From Lutacidiplasma sp049802875 (GTDB taxonomy: Archaea; Thermoplasmatota; Thermoplasmata; Lutacidiplasmatales; UBA184), in NCBI GenBank assembly GCA_049802875.1, contig JBARNH010000055.1:1-35054 (forward strand): a DNA stretch of 35,054 nucleotides, in the 5' to 3' direction. Of this stretch, positions 16,459 to 23,976 are shown one piece after another. The notes beneath the pieces were generated by a model that saw only the letters and a program-made list of their open reading frames with translations, was not told where the DNA came from and did not search any database. Numbering within the stretch: the stretch's first letter is position 1; each line of letters starts with the position of its first letter. The position numbers and the translations under genes were made by a program.

Positions 16459-17748
16459 CTAGGGCGAGGACGGAGCGACGGCCGGTGCGCGCGCGGGGAG
16501 GGGATAGCGCAGGAGAGCCGCGATCCCTTGGAACCCCTTCGCGAGCATCTCCCCTTCCTCGCTTTCCATCGAGATGAGACGGACCGACGCGTTCGAATCG
16601 ACCGCTCGGCGGAACAATCCCTCGACGTAGTCCTCCGAGGCGACCTCCGTGAGGCTCCGCTGCGAGCAATGGGGGCACGGACCGTCCAGGACGGAGTCGA
16701 TCGCGTCATCGGGCAGTGTCCGTTCGAACTCCTTCTGGCAGGCGCCGCACCGGAACGTGACCCGGCGCTTCCGCAGGCCCTCGGAAACGAGGAGAGTCTC
16801 CACGGAGCCCAGCTCGAGCGCCCGGCGGACGTCGGCCTCGCCGTAGGCCGCCAGGCCTGACTCGGCCTTCCGGATCTCCGCGAGGAGGCGCTGGACGATC
16901 CGCTTCTCCTCCGTGATCTCGAGACCGTGCAGCGTGTGGCCCGCCCTTTCGACGAGCTCCTTGAGGCCGTACTCGTCGGTGTACCCCACGTCAAAGAGGG
17001 GCTGTACGACCTTCTGCTGGAGCTCGTACTGGAGGTACGCCTCCTTGTAGAAGTACTCCTTCGTCGCCCCCGGTCCGCCGAGGAGGATCCCCTTGAGGGT
17101 CTCCTTCCGCGGCAGGAAAAGTTCGGCGGAGATCTCCGCGACCTTGACGAAGAAGTCGTGAGCGGCGTGCTCGATCAGCCGTTCGAACCGGTGCGCGGAC
17201 TGCCCGCCGCGCCCGTGCTTGCTCGGGACGAGCGATTGGCGGTTGCGCAACGGTTCGACGCGCTTGCCGCGGAGGAGCCCGACCGTCACCTCGGCTCGGT
17301 CCATGACGATCAGCCCCCACACGTCGGGCTCGTGGACCATCGAAAGCAGCGGGTCGAGGAAGAACGACGAATCGCACCGGTAGAGGTAGGTGTTCAGCGG
17401 TTCGGGAGGCTCGACGATGAAGGTGACGGACTCGGACTTGTCGGCGCCCACGGCCTTCGAGCCGACGAAGAACGCCACGCCGTTTGCGGGGGGCTCCTTG
17501 AACTGCCGGACCCGGCCCATGAGCGACTCGATCGCCCACATGACGTTCTTGCGGGTCGTGCGGCTCTTGATGTTGGAGCTCTGGGCATATTCGTTCCGAA
17601 GGTACGACATGACGTCCGAGATCTGTTTCCCGGGCGAAACGTAGAGACTCACGAGCTCGGTCGCCCGGCCCTTGACGGCGGCGATCTCGTCCAGCTTCCG
17701 CTGGAACGAGTAGCGAGCAAGTTGGAGGTCGGTGCTCGGGCCGCTCAC
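16459..17748 (-). CDS. prf1: Peptide chain release factor aRF1
   Basis: The single archaeal class-I release factor, which reads all three stop codons in the ribosomal A site and triggers peptide release. At 429 aa it has the usual length. Domain 1 contains SSNIKSRTTRKNV with NIKS at 59-62 and YRCDSSFF (Y123-x-C125-xxx-F129), both used for stop-codon recognition. Domain 2 has HGRGGQSAHRFERL with GGQ at 181-183 for hydrolysis. Domain 3 carries a mini-domain with zinc-ribbon cysteines, CGACQ and CPHCSQ, as in many archaeal aRF1 proteins. The start is GTG 17748 after GGGAG. A strong hairpin lies 50-75 bp upstream, between this gene and thioredoxin. Confidence 0.97.
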   Translation of the reverse strand: MSGPSTDLQLARYSFQRKLDEIAAVKGRATELVSLYVSPGKQISDVMSYLRNEYAQSSNIKSRTTRKNVMWAIESLMGRVRQFKEPPANGVAFFVGSKAVGADKSESVTFIVEPPEPLNTYLYRCDSSFFLDPLLSMVHEPDVWGLIVMDRAEVTVGLLRGKRVEPLRNRQSLVPSKHGRGGQSAHRFERLIEHAAHDFFVKVAEISAELFLPRKETLKGILLGGPGATKEYFYKEAYLQYELQQKVVQPLFDVGYTDEYGLKELVERAGHTLHGLEITEEKRIVQRLLAEIRKAESGLAAYGEADVRRALELGSVETLLVSEGLRKRRVTFRCGACQKEFERTLPDDAIDSVLDGPCPHCSQRSLTEVASEDYVEGLFRRAVDSNASVRLISMESEEGEMLAKGFQGIAALLRYPLPARAPAVAPSSP

Positions 17749-17797
17749 GCGACGCTCCCGGGGTTGAACGAACTACCGATCGACCGACCGACGTCCC

Positions 17798-17823
17798 GCG
17801 TCGCGGGTAGGTCCCCGCGACGC
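17798..17823. other. Perfect 10-bp stem hairpin between thioredoxin and prf1
   Basis: The arms GCGTCGCGGG (17798-17807) and CCCGCGACGC (17814-17823) are exactly complementary around a 6-base loop. It lies about 21 nt after the thioredoxin stop and about 50 nt before the prf1 start, both on the minus strand. No T-tract follows, so it is not a canonical terminator. It could stabilise the thioredoxin 3' end, pause transcription, or structure the prf1 leader. Confidence 0.6.
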
Positions 17824-17843
17824 CCGTTCCTCGGGCGGAGGAG

Positions 17844-18161
17844 TCAGAGCAGGCGGCGGACGTGCTCGTCGATGACCTCTTCGGGGTACGCCCCGACGAT
17901 CCGGTCGACGAGCTTCCCCTGCTTGTAGAAGAGCAGGGTCGGGATGCTCATGATCCCGAGGGCCCCGGCTTTCTCGCCGTTGTCGTCCGAGTTCATCTTG
18001 CCGAACGCGACCTTGCCCTTGTACTTCTCACTCAGCCGGTCGACGATGGGGGATACCATACGACACGGCCCGCACCACGGGGCCCACACGTCCACGACGA
18101 CCGCAGAATTGTCTTGAGCGAACTTATCGAAACTAGGCCCACCGACTTCTTGGACTGCCAT
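17844..18161 (-). CDS. trxA: Thioredoxin
   Basis: A 105-aa cytoplasmic thioredoxin with the redox centre WAPWCGPC (Cys30, Cys33) and the cis-proline loop IMSIPTLLFYKQGK, all at normal spacing. It reduces protein disulfides using electrons from thioredoxin reductase, which is not in this window. The frame contains ATG codons at 18179, 18173 and 18161; I chose 18161 because GGTGG lies five bases upstream and a TATA box (ATTTAATA, 18194-18201) would start transcription near 18173. The 95-bp gap to prf1 holds a hairpin. Confidence 0.95.
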   Translation of the reverse strand: MAVQEVGGPSFDKFAQDNSAVVVDVWAPWCGPCRMVSPIVDRLSEKYKGKVAFGKMNSDDNGEKAGALGIMSIPTLLFYKQGKLVDRIVGAYPEEVIDEHVRRLL

Positions 18162-18193
18162 GGATTCCACCATATCCATCGAGGGCAGCCGGC

Positions 18194-18201
18194 TATTAAA
18201 T
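18194..18201 (-). promoter_or_regulatory. TATA box of thioredoxin gene
   Basis: Minus-strand ATTTAATA in an otherwise GC-rich region, centred about 37 bp before the chosen ATG. It predicts a leader of about 12 nt that just contains the GGTGG ribosome-binding site, which supports start 18161. Confidence 0.6.
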
Positions 18202-18317
18202 CGTTCTCGGTCGTGGACTTCCGTAAGCTACTCCGACGCCGCCCCGGGGGCTGCCGACCGGCGGAAATCCCGCGCCAATCCATCATGTTCTTAGCTTCCG
18301 GCGCTCTGTGCTAGGAT

Positions 18318-19151
18318 GTGACGCCCTTCTCGGTGGCGCCCGATTCGTCCTTGCCCGCGGCCGAACTCCAAGCTCCTCCCGGGGACTCGGTTCCAGCGTA
18401 CCTCACCCGGTCCGCTCGGCTTCCGTCGTTGCTCTCTCCGGCGGCTCGCAAGGGAATCCGTCAGCGGATGCTCCTGCTGCGGCAGGCGGCGCTCGACCGG
18501 ATCGTTCGACTCACCGGAGTGTCGACCGTCGACCTCCAACAGTACCGACGGGATCTACGGGCCAGCGAACTCCCCGATACGCTGCTCGAGCGAGGGGCGG
18601 GCATCGCGTTCACCCGCGAACTCCCCCAGGGAGCCCTCCTCTACCTGCTGGTACGGGCCGCGCGCCCGAAGGTCGTCATCGAAACCGGCGTGCGCCCCGG
18701 TTACTCCACCGCGTGGATACTCGCCGGCCTCGCCGCCAACGGGGAAGGGACCCTCACCTCCCTGGGGCCCGGCCCGATCGCGGGCCGGACGAGCGGCGTC
18801 CACGACGTCGGCGTCGGGCAGTTCGTTCCCCCGTCGCTCCGGTCTCGATGGACGCTCGCGCTCGGGAACACCCCGGATCGTTTGCGGGAGCTGCTGAGCT
18901 CGGCGCGGCAAGTCGATGTCTTCTTCTACGACAACGGGCCCGAGATCTCACGCGCCCGGTTTGAGCTCCACACCGCCTGGGAGGCCCTCTCCGCGCACGG
19001 GATCCTCCTCGCGCACCATATCGACGCCAACGTCGCGTGGAAGGAGCTCTGCCAGCTTCAGGGACTCTCTCCGCAGGTCCTCGACCCCGGTCCGCCGCCG
19101 ATGGGCGCCCTGAGCGTCCGCGGAGGGGCGGAGGACGGGGTGCGCGCCTAG
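18318..19151 (+). CDS. Class I SAM-dependent methyltransferase-like protein
   Basis: A 277-aa protein with a Rossmann methyltransferase pattern of the Methyltransf_24/cephalosporin-hydroxylase-like type: motif I VVIETGVRPGYSTAWILAGL (119-138), a later acidic strand VDVFFYDNGPEISRARFEL, and the strand GILLAHHIDANVAWKEL. Motif I has E-T-G-x-x-x-G-x-S instead of the classic DxGxGxG, which is usual in this subgroup. The first 90 residues are helical and basic, with LSPAARKGIRQRMLLLRQA, and could bind a membrane or partner. The start is GTG 18318 and upstream signals are poor. It converges on moaB with the stops overlapping by four bases. The methyl acceptor is unknown. Confidence 0.75.
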   Translation: MTPFSVAPDSSLPAAELQAPPGDSVPAYLTRSARLPSLLSPAARKGIRQRMLLLRQAALDRIVRLTGVSTVDLQQYRRDLRASELPDTLLERGAGIAFTRELPQGALLYLLVRAARPKVVIETGVRPGYSTAWILAGLAANGEGTLTSLGPGPIAGRTSGVHDVGVGQFVPPSLRSRWTLALGNTPDRLRELLSSARQVDVFFYDNGPEISRARFELHTAWEALSAHGILLAHHIDANVAWKELCQLQGLSPQVLDPGPPPMGALSVRGGAEDGVRA

Positions 19152-19678
19152 CGCTCGAGCTCTTCGACCAAGTGGATCGCCGCCGGGAGGATCAGCTTCT
19201 CGAGCGCGGTCCGGACCGCTCGCTCGCTGCCCGGAAGTGCGAAGACGGGCTTCCCGCGGAGGAGATACAGTGCGGCCCGGCTGATGATCGCGAGCGGTCC
19301 GACCTCTTGAAAGCTCACCGACCGATAGATCTCGCCGAACCCTTCGAGCTTCTTTCCCCCCATCGTCTCAAGGGCGTTGACCGTGAGGTCGCGGGAGCTC
19401 ACTCCGGTGCCCCCGACCGTCACGGCGCACTCGACCGAGGCTTCGCCGAGCCAGGGGTCGAGCGCCTCGCGAGCGTCCGCGATCGAGTTCGCCACGAGCG
19501 CATAGTGCACCACCTTGTGCCCGCCGTTCGTGATCAGGTCCCGAGCGAGATGTCCCGACGGGTCGTCGTCCTCGGTGTGGGTATCCGATACCGAGAGGAT
19601 CGCGAAGCCGAGGGAGCGCGTTCCGCCGAGGTGATGGCGGTTCGTCGCTGGTGCGACGGGGGCTGACGTTTCGCTCAC
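19148..19678 (-). CDS. moaB: Molybdenum cofactor biosynthesis protein MoaB/MogA family
   Basis: A 176-aa MogA/MoaB-type protein, which adenylylates molybdopterin before metal insertion. The molybdopterin-binding pattern is clear: FAILSVSDTHTEDDDPSG near residue 25, the glycine-rich VGGTGVSSRDLTVNAL (88-103), GFGEIYRSVSFQEVGPLAIISRA and FALPGSERAV. The enzyme is cytoplasmic. Its GTG overlaps the moaC stop (GTGA, 19675-19678), so the two Moco genes are translationally coupled. About 20 N-terminal residues before the domain look disordered. It is the last gene of the rfcS-moaC-moaB cluster. Confidence 0.93.
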   Translation of the reverse strand: MSETSAPVAPATNRHHLGGTRSLGFAILSVSDTHTEDDDPSGHLARDLITNGGHKVVHYALVANSIADAREALDPWLGEASVECAVTVGGTGVSSRDLTVNALETMGGKKLEGFGEIYRSVSFQEVGPLAIISRAALYLLRGKPVFALPGSERAVRTALEKLILPAAIHLVEELER

Positions 19679-20124
19679 GACTCGCTCCGCGCCTCTTTGT
19701 GCTTCGTCACGACGCGAATCGGCCCGAGGGATGTCCGCGGATAAAGTCCGCGGTCGTTCTTTTCGAGATACTTCACCATGTCCCAGACCGTCAGGAGCGC
19801 GATGCTCGCACCGACGAGCGCCTCCATCTCGACCCCGGTCCGGTCGACCGCCTCCGCCGTCGCACGGACTCGCACCCCGCGAGCGGAGAGGGTCAGGTCG
19901 ACCCGGCTAGAGGTCAGCGCGACCGCGTGGCAGTGAGGGATCAGTTCGGGGGTCCGCTTCATCGCGAGCAGGCCGGCGAGTTCGCCCGCGGCGATCGGGT
20001 CGCCCTTCTCCACCCCGCCGTTCCGTATCGCCTTTCGCGTTCGAGGGGAGACCGCGAGCTCCCCCAACACCACCGCTCGCCGGTGAAGTCGGGGCTTGTC
20101 GCCTACGTCCTTTTGACGGGCCAC
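19675..20124 (-). CDS. moaC: Cyclic pyranopterin monophosphate synthase
   Basis: MoaC converts the MoaA product (3',8-cyclo-GTP) into cyclic pyranopterin monophosphate in molybdenum-cofactor synthesis. The 149-aa sequence carries the active-site segments MKRTPELIPHCHAVALTS (55-72) and DRTGVEMEALVGASIALL followed by TVWDMVKYLEKND. Length is normal. The start is GTG 20124, five bases after the rfcS stop. MoaA is not in the window. The product goes on to molybdopterin synthase and then to MoaB, encoded by the overlapping next gene. Confidence 0.96.
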   Translation of the reverse strand: MARQKDVGDKPRLHRRAVVLGELAVSPRTRKAIRNGGVEKGDPIAAGELAGLLAMKRTPELIPHCHAVALTSSRVDLTLSARGVRVRATAEAVDRTGVEMEALVGASIALLTVWDMVKYLEKNDRGLYPRTSLGPIRVVTKHKEARSES

Positions 20125-20129
20125 CGCGC

Positions 20130-21113
20130 CTACCTCGATTGCTGGGTGCCCACCGCCAGATGGGCGAGCACCGCCTCCAGCTGGACGCGGTCGCCGGCGC
20201 CCTGCGCGAGACGGAAATCGACCTCGGCGAGATACTCCACCAGCCGGATCTTCTCCCGAGCGGGCAGGACGGCCTCCGGGATCTCGGGAAGGTAGCTATG
20301 CATCGCCTTCAGGATCTCCTCGCCCGCGGCCCCCCGGTCGGTGAATAGGGCGTACAGTTGCGTGCGGGCGCCGAGAAAATCGCCGGCGAGCGCTGCCCCG
20401 AGCATCCCCTCCACCTCGCGGCGGAGCGGGATCGTGGCGTTCTCCTGCACGGTCTTCGCCGTGACGTGGTCGGCATGGGTCGCGGTCAGCTGGAGGAGAT
20501 TGATCGCGCGACGCATGTCCCCGCTGCTCGCCGCGAGGATCGCATCGTACGCCTCTGCGTCGACCCGCTTCCCTTCGGCCTTCGCGATCCGCTCCAACTG
20601 CTCGCGGATCGCGTCGGTCGAGTAGGCGCGGAACCGGAAGACCGCGCACCGTGATTGGATCGGTTCGATGATCCGCGACGAGTAGTTGCACGACAGGACG
20701 AATCGGCAGGACCCCGAGTACCGCTCCATGAGCCGACGGAGCGACGCCTGGGCCTCGGCGGTCAGGTTGTCCGCCTCATCGAGGAGGAGGAGCTTGAACC
20801 CGACCCCTCCGAGCGGCGACGTGCGCGCGTACCCTTTGATCGTGGTGCGGACCGTATCGATGCCTCGTTCGTCGCTGCTGTTGAGCTCCAGAAAATTCTG
20901 GCGCCACTCGGCGCCGTACAGGTCGCGTGCGAGAGCGAGCGCAGCGGTGGTCTTGCCGGTCCCGGGCGGCCCCGCGAACATGAGATGCGGCATCGACCGT
21001 TTCTCGGCGTAGGACCTCAAGAGGGGAACGATCGTCTCCTGGCCGAGCATCTCCCGCAGGCTGCCGGGTCGGTACTTCTCGACCCAGACCGCTTCGGTCG
21101 CTCGCTCCGCCAT
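20130..21113 (-). CDS. rfcS: Replication factor C small subunit
   Basis: The AAA+ clamp-loader subunit that, with RFC large subunit, opens the PCNA ring onto primed DNA. The 327-aa protein has RFC boxes in order: VWVEKYRPGSLREMLGQE (box II), Walker A GPPGTGKT at 48-55, ELNSSDERGIDTVR, Walker B LLLLDEAD at 108-115, and the SRC motif QSRCAVFRF at 153-161, followed by the helical C-terminal collar. No intein or insertion is present. ATG 21113; a TATA-like CCTAAAGA lies about 37 bp upstream. It heads a cluster with moaC and moaB, which is not a functional pairing but indicates co-transcription. Confidence 0.97.
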   Translation of the reverse strand: MAERATEAVWVEKYRPGSLREMLGQETIVPLLRSYAEKRSMPHLMFAGPPGTGKTTAALALARDLYGAEWRQNFLELNSSDERGIDTVRTTIKGYARTSPLGGVGFKLLLLDEADNLTAEAQASLRRLMERYSGSCRFVLSCNYSSRIIEPIQSRCAVFRFRAYSTDAIREQLERIAKAEGKRVDAEAYDAILAASSGDMRRAINLLQLTATHADHVTAKTVQENATIPLRREVEGMLGAALAGDFLGARTQLYALFTDRGAAGEEILKAMHSYLPEIPEAVLPAREKIRLVEYLAEVDFRLAQGAGDRVQLEAVLAHLAVGTQQSR

Positions 21114-21167
21114 CGCCGCTCGACTTCGCTCTCCCGGCGGCCGCTCTTTAGGGTTTCCCGAACCGGG

Positions 21168-21614
21168 TCACGGAGAGATTTCCGCGGCGCGATCGGCGAT
21201 CCGTGCGAGGTAGGCCCGCTCGTCGTTTCGGTGACGCCGAAGTGCCTCGGCGAACACTCGACCGTACTGCCCGAGCGCCTGGCGGTGGCCGCCGTGGTCT
21301 TCTTGTTCGACAATCCGCAAGAACCAGTCCAACTGCGCCACGGAGATCGCGAAGCAGGCGTGGTCCGAAATGAGGCTCGCTCGAACTTTCGAGAGGTCCG
21401 TGCGGGAGGCGGCCGGCGGAGGGGCCGGGATATCGAACGTTCGCAAATGCTCCTGGACCCGCTCCTCGAACTCCCGTACTTCGGCTCGGACGTCATCCAA
21501 CGAACGCTCTTCGAGCAGCACCAGTTCGCCGCTCCTCCGCTCGAACCACTCGACCGCGTCGTCCAACTCGAGCGGCGAGCGGGGCGATTCGATGGAAGTT
21601 TGGGAGGGGGCCAC
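21168..21614 (-). CDS. Small helical hypothetical protein
   Basis: A 148-aa protein that I do not recognise. It is highly charged and mostly helical: LELDDAVEWFERRSGELVLL, SLDDVRAEVREFEERVQEHL and a C-terminal helix region HRQALGQYGRVFAEALRRH. A hydrophobic segment, HACFAISVAQLDWFLRIVEQ (in part), lies near the middle; there is no signal peptide or membrane helix. Heptad-like spacing suggests a short coiled coil. The start is GTG 21614; a weak TATA-like ATCGATTTGG lies about 26 bp upstream. It lies just upstream of rfcS on the same strand with 54 bp between. A frame open on the opposite strand also exists here, so reality is likely but not certain. Confidence 0.55.
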   Translation of the reverse strand: MAPSQTSIESPRSPLELDDAVEWFERRSGELVLLEERSLDDVRAEVREFEERVQEHLRTFDIPAPPPAASRTDLSKVRASLISDHACFAISVAQLDWFLRIVEQEDHGGHRQALGQYGRVFAEALRRHRNDERAYLARIADRAAEISP

Positions 21615-21953
21615 GCCGGGGGTTCGGCCTGAAGGGCCAAATCGATTGCGGCCGCCGATGGACTTATCCCGGCGGCGCCCCGGCGGGTTGGACTCCCGGG
21701 GTGAGTGCCGGAAGTGGGGCCCGCCGGTGCGCTGCGCCCTTGGCCCTCGAACTCATCGCGAGCCAGGATGAACGCGTTCACCGCCCGAAGTGCGACCGAG
21801 TGCGCAGCGCTCCGCCGAACGAACCCCTATCCCGGGTCGGACCAGGGAAAGGACATGGGCCGCCCACGCTCCCCGCCGGGTTGGCTCTCGCGATTTCGAT
21901 CTCGCGCGGCCGACCCCTCGACGGCCAAATAGGGTCGCCTCTCTTCGCGGACC
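21615..21953. other. 339-bp intergenic region without a supported gene
   Basis: This lies between divergent starts (the small helical protein on minus and the peptidase on plus). I find no tRNA fold, no strong hairpin and no recognisable peptide. A frame at 21705-21932 (+) would encode a 75-residue Arg/Pro/Ser-rich peptide, and a 25-residue version starts at ATG 21855, but neither resembles a known family. A TATA-like CCAAATAGG at 21925-21933 is placed about 25 bp before the peptidase GTG. Confidence 0.6.
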
Positions 21954-22850
21954 GTGACCGGTGCCACTTCCCCACCTGCCCGCGAGGGGTTCGTTCCCGT
22001 GCACGGGTACCGGTTCTATTGGAGGAGTGTCGGGGACCCTGGTCCCGCGGGTACGATTGTCACTCTCCACGGCGGACCCGGCGGGACGCACGACTATCTG
22101 TCGTCCTTCGAGGACATGGCGGCTCACGGCTATCGAGTCGTGTTCTACGACCAGCTCGGATGCGGCCGGTCGGAGATCGCTCGGGAGGAGGGCGAGTACT
22201 CGGTGGAACGGGATGTCGCCGACCTCGACGAATTCCGTCGGGCGCTGGGCATCGACCAAATGCACCTCCTCGGCTCGAGCTACGGGGGGCTTCTCGCGAT
22301 CGCCTACGCGCTGGAGCACCCGGAGCCCATTCGCACGCTGACCATCGCGAGCGGACTCGCCAGCGTGCCGCTGACGGTCCGAGAGATGGCCCGACTCTGC
22401 CGAGAACTGCCCCCTCCGTTCCCGGCGTACCTTGACCGGCATGGGTCGCGCGGAGAATTCGAGCACCCCGAGTACCTGGCCGCGGTCGACCTGTTCTACC
22501 GGCGACACTTGTGCCGTCTCGCGCCCTGGCCGAGCGACGTGACGTACACGATGTTGCACGGCCTATCGACCAAATACCGAGTGATGAACGGTCCGAACGA
22601 GTTCACCATCACCGGCACGATCCGAGACTGGGACGCCACGGAACGACTCGGAGAGATCCGCCGACCCACCCTCGTGACCACGGGAAGGTACGATGAGGTG
22701 AGCCCGGCCGTGGCCGAGTCGATCCATCGAGGGATCGCCGGGTCGGAGCTCGCCCTCTTTCCCCAGAGCTCCCACACCGCATTCTGGGAGGAACGGCCTC
22801 GGTACATGGAGACTCTCCGCGCGTTCCTAGCCCGCTACCCCATAGGGTAA
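21954..22850 (+). CDS. pip: Proline iminopeptidase-family alpha/beta hydrolase
   Basis: A 298-aa alpha/beta hydrolase similar to prolyl aminopeptidases and Thermoplasma tricorn-interacting factor F1, which remove N-terminal residues from peptides made by the proteasome or tricorn protease. Key features are the oxyanion segment LHGGPGGTHDYL (HGGPG), the strand VVFYDQLGCGRSE, the nucleophile elbow LLGSSYGGLLAIAYAL (GxSxGG), the acid in TGRYDEVSP and the catalytic histidine in SSHTAFWEE. The length and helical cap between residues 135 and 215 are normal. There is no signal peptide, so it is cytoplasmic. The start is GTG 21954, with a possible TATA about 25 bp upstream suggesting a leaderless message. 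Confidence 0.9.
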   Translation: MTGATSPPAREGFVPVHGYRFYWRSVGDPGPAGTIVTLHGGPGGTHDYLSSFEDMAAHGYRVVFYDQLGCGRSEIAREEGEYSVERDVADLDEFRRALGIDQMHLLGSSYGGLLAIAYALEHPEPIRTLTIASGLASVPLTVREMARLCRELPPPFPAYLDRHGSRGEFEHPEYLAAVDLFYRRHLCRLAPWPSDVTYTMLHGLSTKYRVMNGPNEFTITGTIRDWDATERLGEIRRPTLVTTGRYDEVSPAVAESIHRGIAGSELALFPQSSHTAFWEERPRYMETLRAFLARYPIG

Positions 22851-22864
22851 CTCAAAAGAAGGGC

Positions 22865-23875
22865 CTATGCAGCGGGGGCGCACACCGCTCCGGGCGGAAC
22901 CGTGCCTCGTTCTCTGGCTCGCAGCGTGCGGTCGAGGCGGAAGAGCAGGTACCCGAAGATCGCTGTGACGACTAGGATGCCAGGGATGCTGAACTCCACC
23001 ACGAAATCCCACGCGAACAGGACCCCCATCATGCCGGTCGCGAAGGAGAACTCGGACCGCTCGAGCCTGACCGACCCGACCCCTCGAAGGACGATCGCGA
23101 GGGCGAATAGCGAGAGGGCCACGAGCAGCCCGCCGGCCGCCCACGCCGGGACGCGTCCCCCCGCCGCGGCCAAGACCAGCACGAGCACCCAGGCCAGGTA
23201 GAACACGGCTCCGTCGAGCGCGAGCCCCCACGCTCCCCAACGCGACGCCCCCGGGCGGACGGAGAGCAGGTCCACGGGAACGCGATACGCTAGGTAGAGG
23301 AGGACGGCCTCGAGAGCGAGGAAGAGCGCGAGGAGCGTGGGGGTGGGGCCGTGTCCGACGACCACCGCGAACAGCGCGACGACGAAAAGGTAGACGCCGC
23401 CCACCAGAACCGAGGCTCCCGAGTCCATCCACCGGACGTTCTTGACGGCGGGAAACCAGAGCTGGGTCAAGAGGATCGGAAGGGCGATCGAGTAGACTGC
23501 GTGGAACGCCGTCAGCCCGAGCGCCCAGAGCCAGTTGACTCCGAAGGCGTGCCCATAGGCGCCGAGATTATTGACCGGCGCGAGGCCCGCGGGCTCGAAG
23601 AATGTGTGGACCGCGAGCCCTTCTTCCGCGATCCCGTACGCCGCGCCGAAGAGGAGGACGGAGGCCCATCCCTTTTGGAATTTCACGACGAACTCCCGGA
23701 TCAGCAGCGCGCCGGTGCCGTACAGTCCGACGATCCCGAGGAAGCTGACGGCGAAGGCGAGGGGGTCGAAGAACAGGGTCGTGATCGGGGTCGAACCGGT
23801 CAACAGCTCGGGTATCGTGGGGGCCAGGAGGAGGAGCGCCAGAACGGGCCATCGGGGCCGAATCAGGATGCGCAC
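22865..23875 (-). CDS. Polytopic membrane protein with conserved-looking Glu-Glu/His residues
   Basis: A 336-aa integral membrane protein with roughly ten hydrophobic segments and a short basic C-terminal tail. I cannot assign a family. In the third segment GAAYGIAEEGLAVHTFFEP has Glu84-Glu85 and His90, and a later helix has LTAFHAVYSIAL with His125. This spacing faintly recalls CPBP-type intramembrane proteases (EExxxR, FxxxH), but the arginine and a third motif are missing, so the resemblance may be accidental. The start is GTG 23875. It is divergent from the SppA-like protease gene, with only 101 bp between the starts. Confidence 0.7.
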   Translation of the reverse strand: MRILIRPRWPVLALLLLAPTIPELLTGSTPITTLFFDPLAFAVSFLGIVGLYGTGALLIREFVVKFQKGWASVLLFGAAYGIAEEGLAVHTFFEPAGLAPVNNLGAYGHAFGVNWLWALGLTAFHAVYSIALPILLTQLWFPAVKNVRWMDSGASVLVGGVYLFVVALFAVVVGHGPTPTLLALFLALEAVLLYLAYRVPVDLLSVRPGASRWGAWGLALDGAVFYLAWVLVLVLAAAGGRVPAWAAGGLLVALSLFALAIVLRGVGSVRLERSEFSFATGMMGVLFAWDFVVEFSIPGILVVTAIFGYLLFRLDRTLRARERGTVPPGAVCAPAA

Positions 23876-23936
23876 GCTCTGAGGTCGGTCGGACGCGTAC
23901 TTGAATCGTCGGACGGCAGGGCAGCGGGCCGGGACG

Positions 23937-23943
23937 ATTATAT
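23937..23943 (+). promoter_or_regulatory. TATA box of the sppA-like gene
   Basis: The sequence ATTATAT is centred 37 bp before the ATG at 23977, which predicts a transcription start near 23966 and a leader of about 11 nt. It lies in the 101-bp region shared with the divergent membrane-protein gene. Confidence 0.6.
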
Positions 23944-23976
23944 CCGACCCCGCCCTCGGCGAACGGTCCGGCGACC

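Noticed and set aside
21705..21932. A 75-residue plus-strand peptide in the intergenic region
   Set aside because: Its composition is Arg/Pro/Ser-rich, it has no clear upstream signals beyond chance, and it resembles no family.
21753..22559. A 268-residue minus-strand frame opposite the peptidase
   Set aside because: It overlaps a clear alpha/beta hydrolase and has no recognisable domain.
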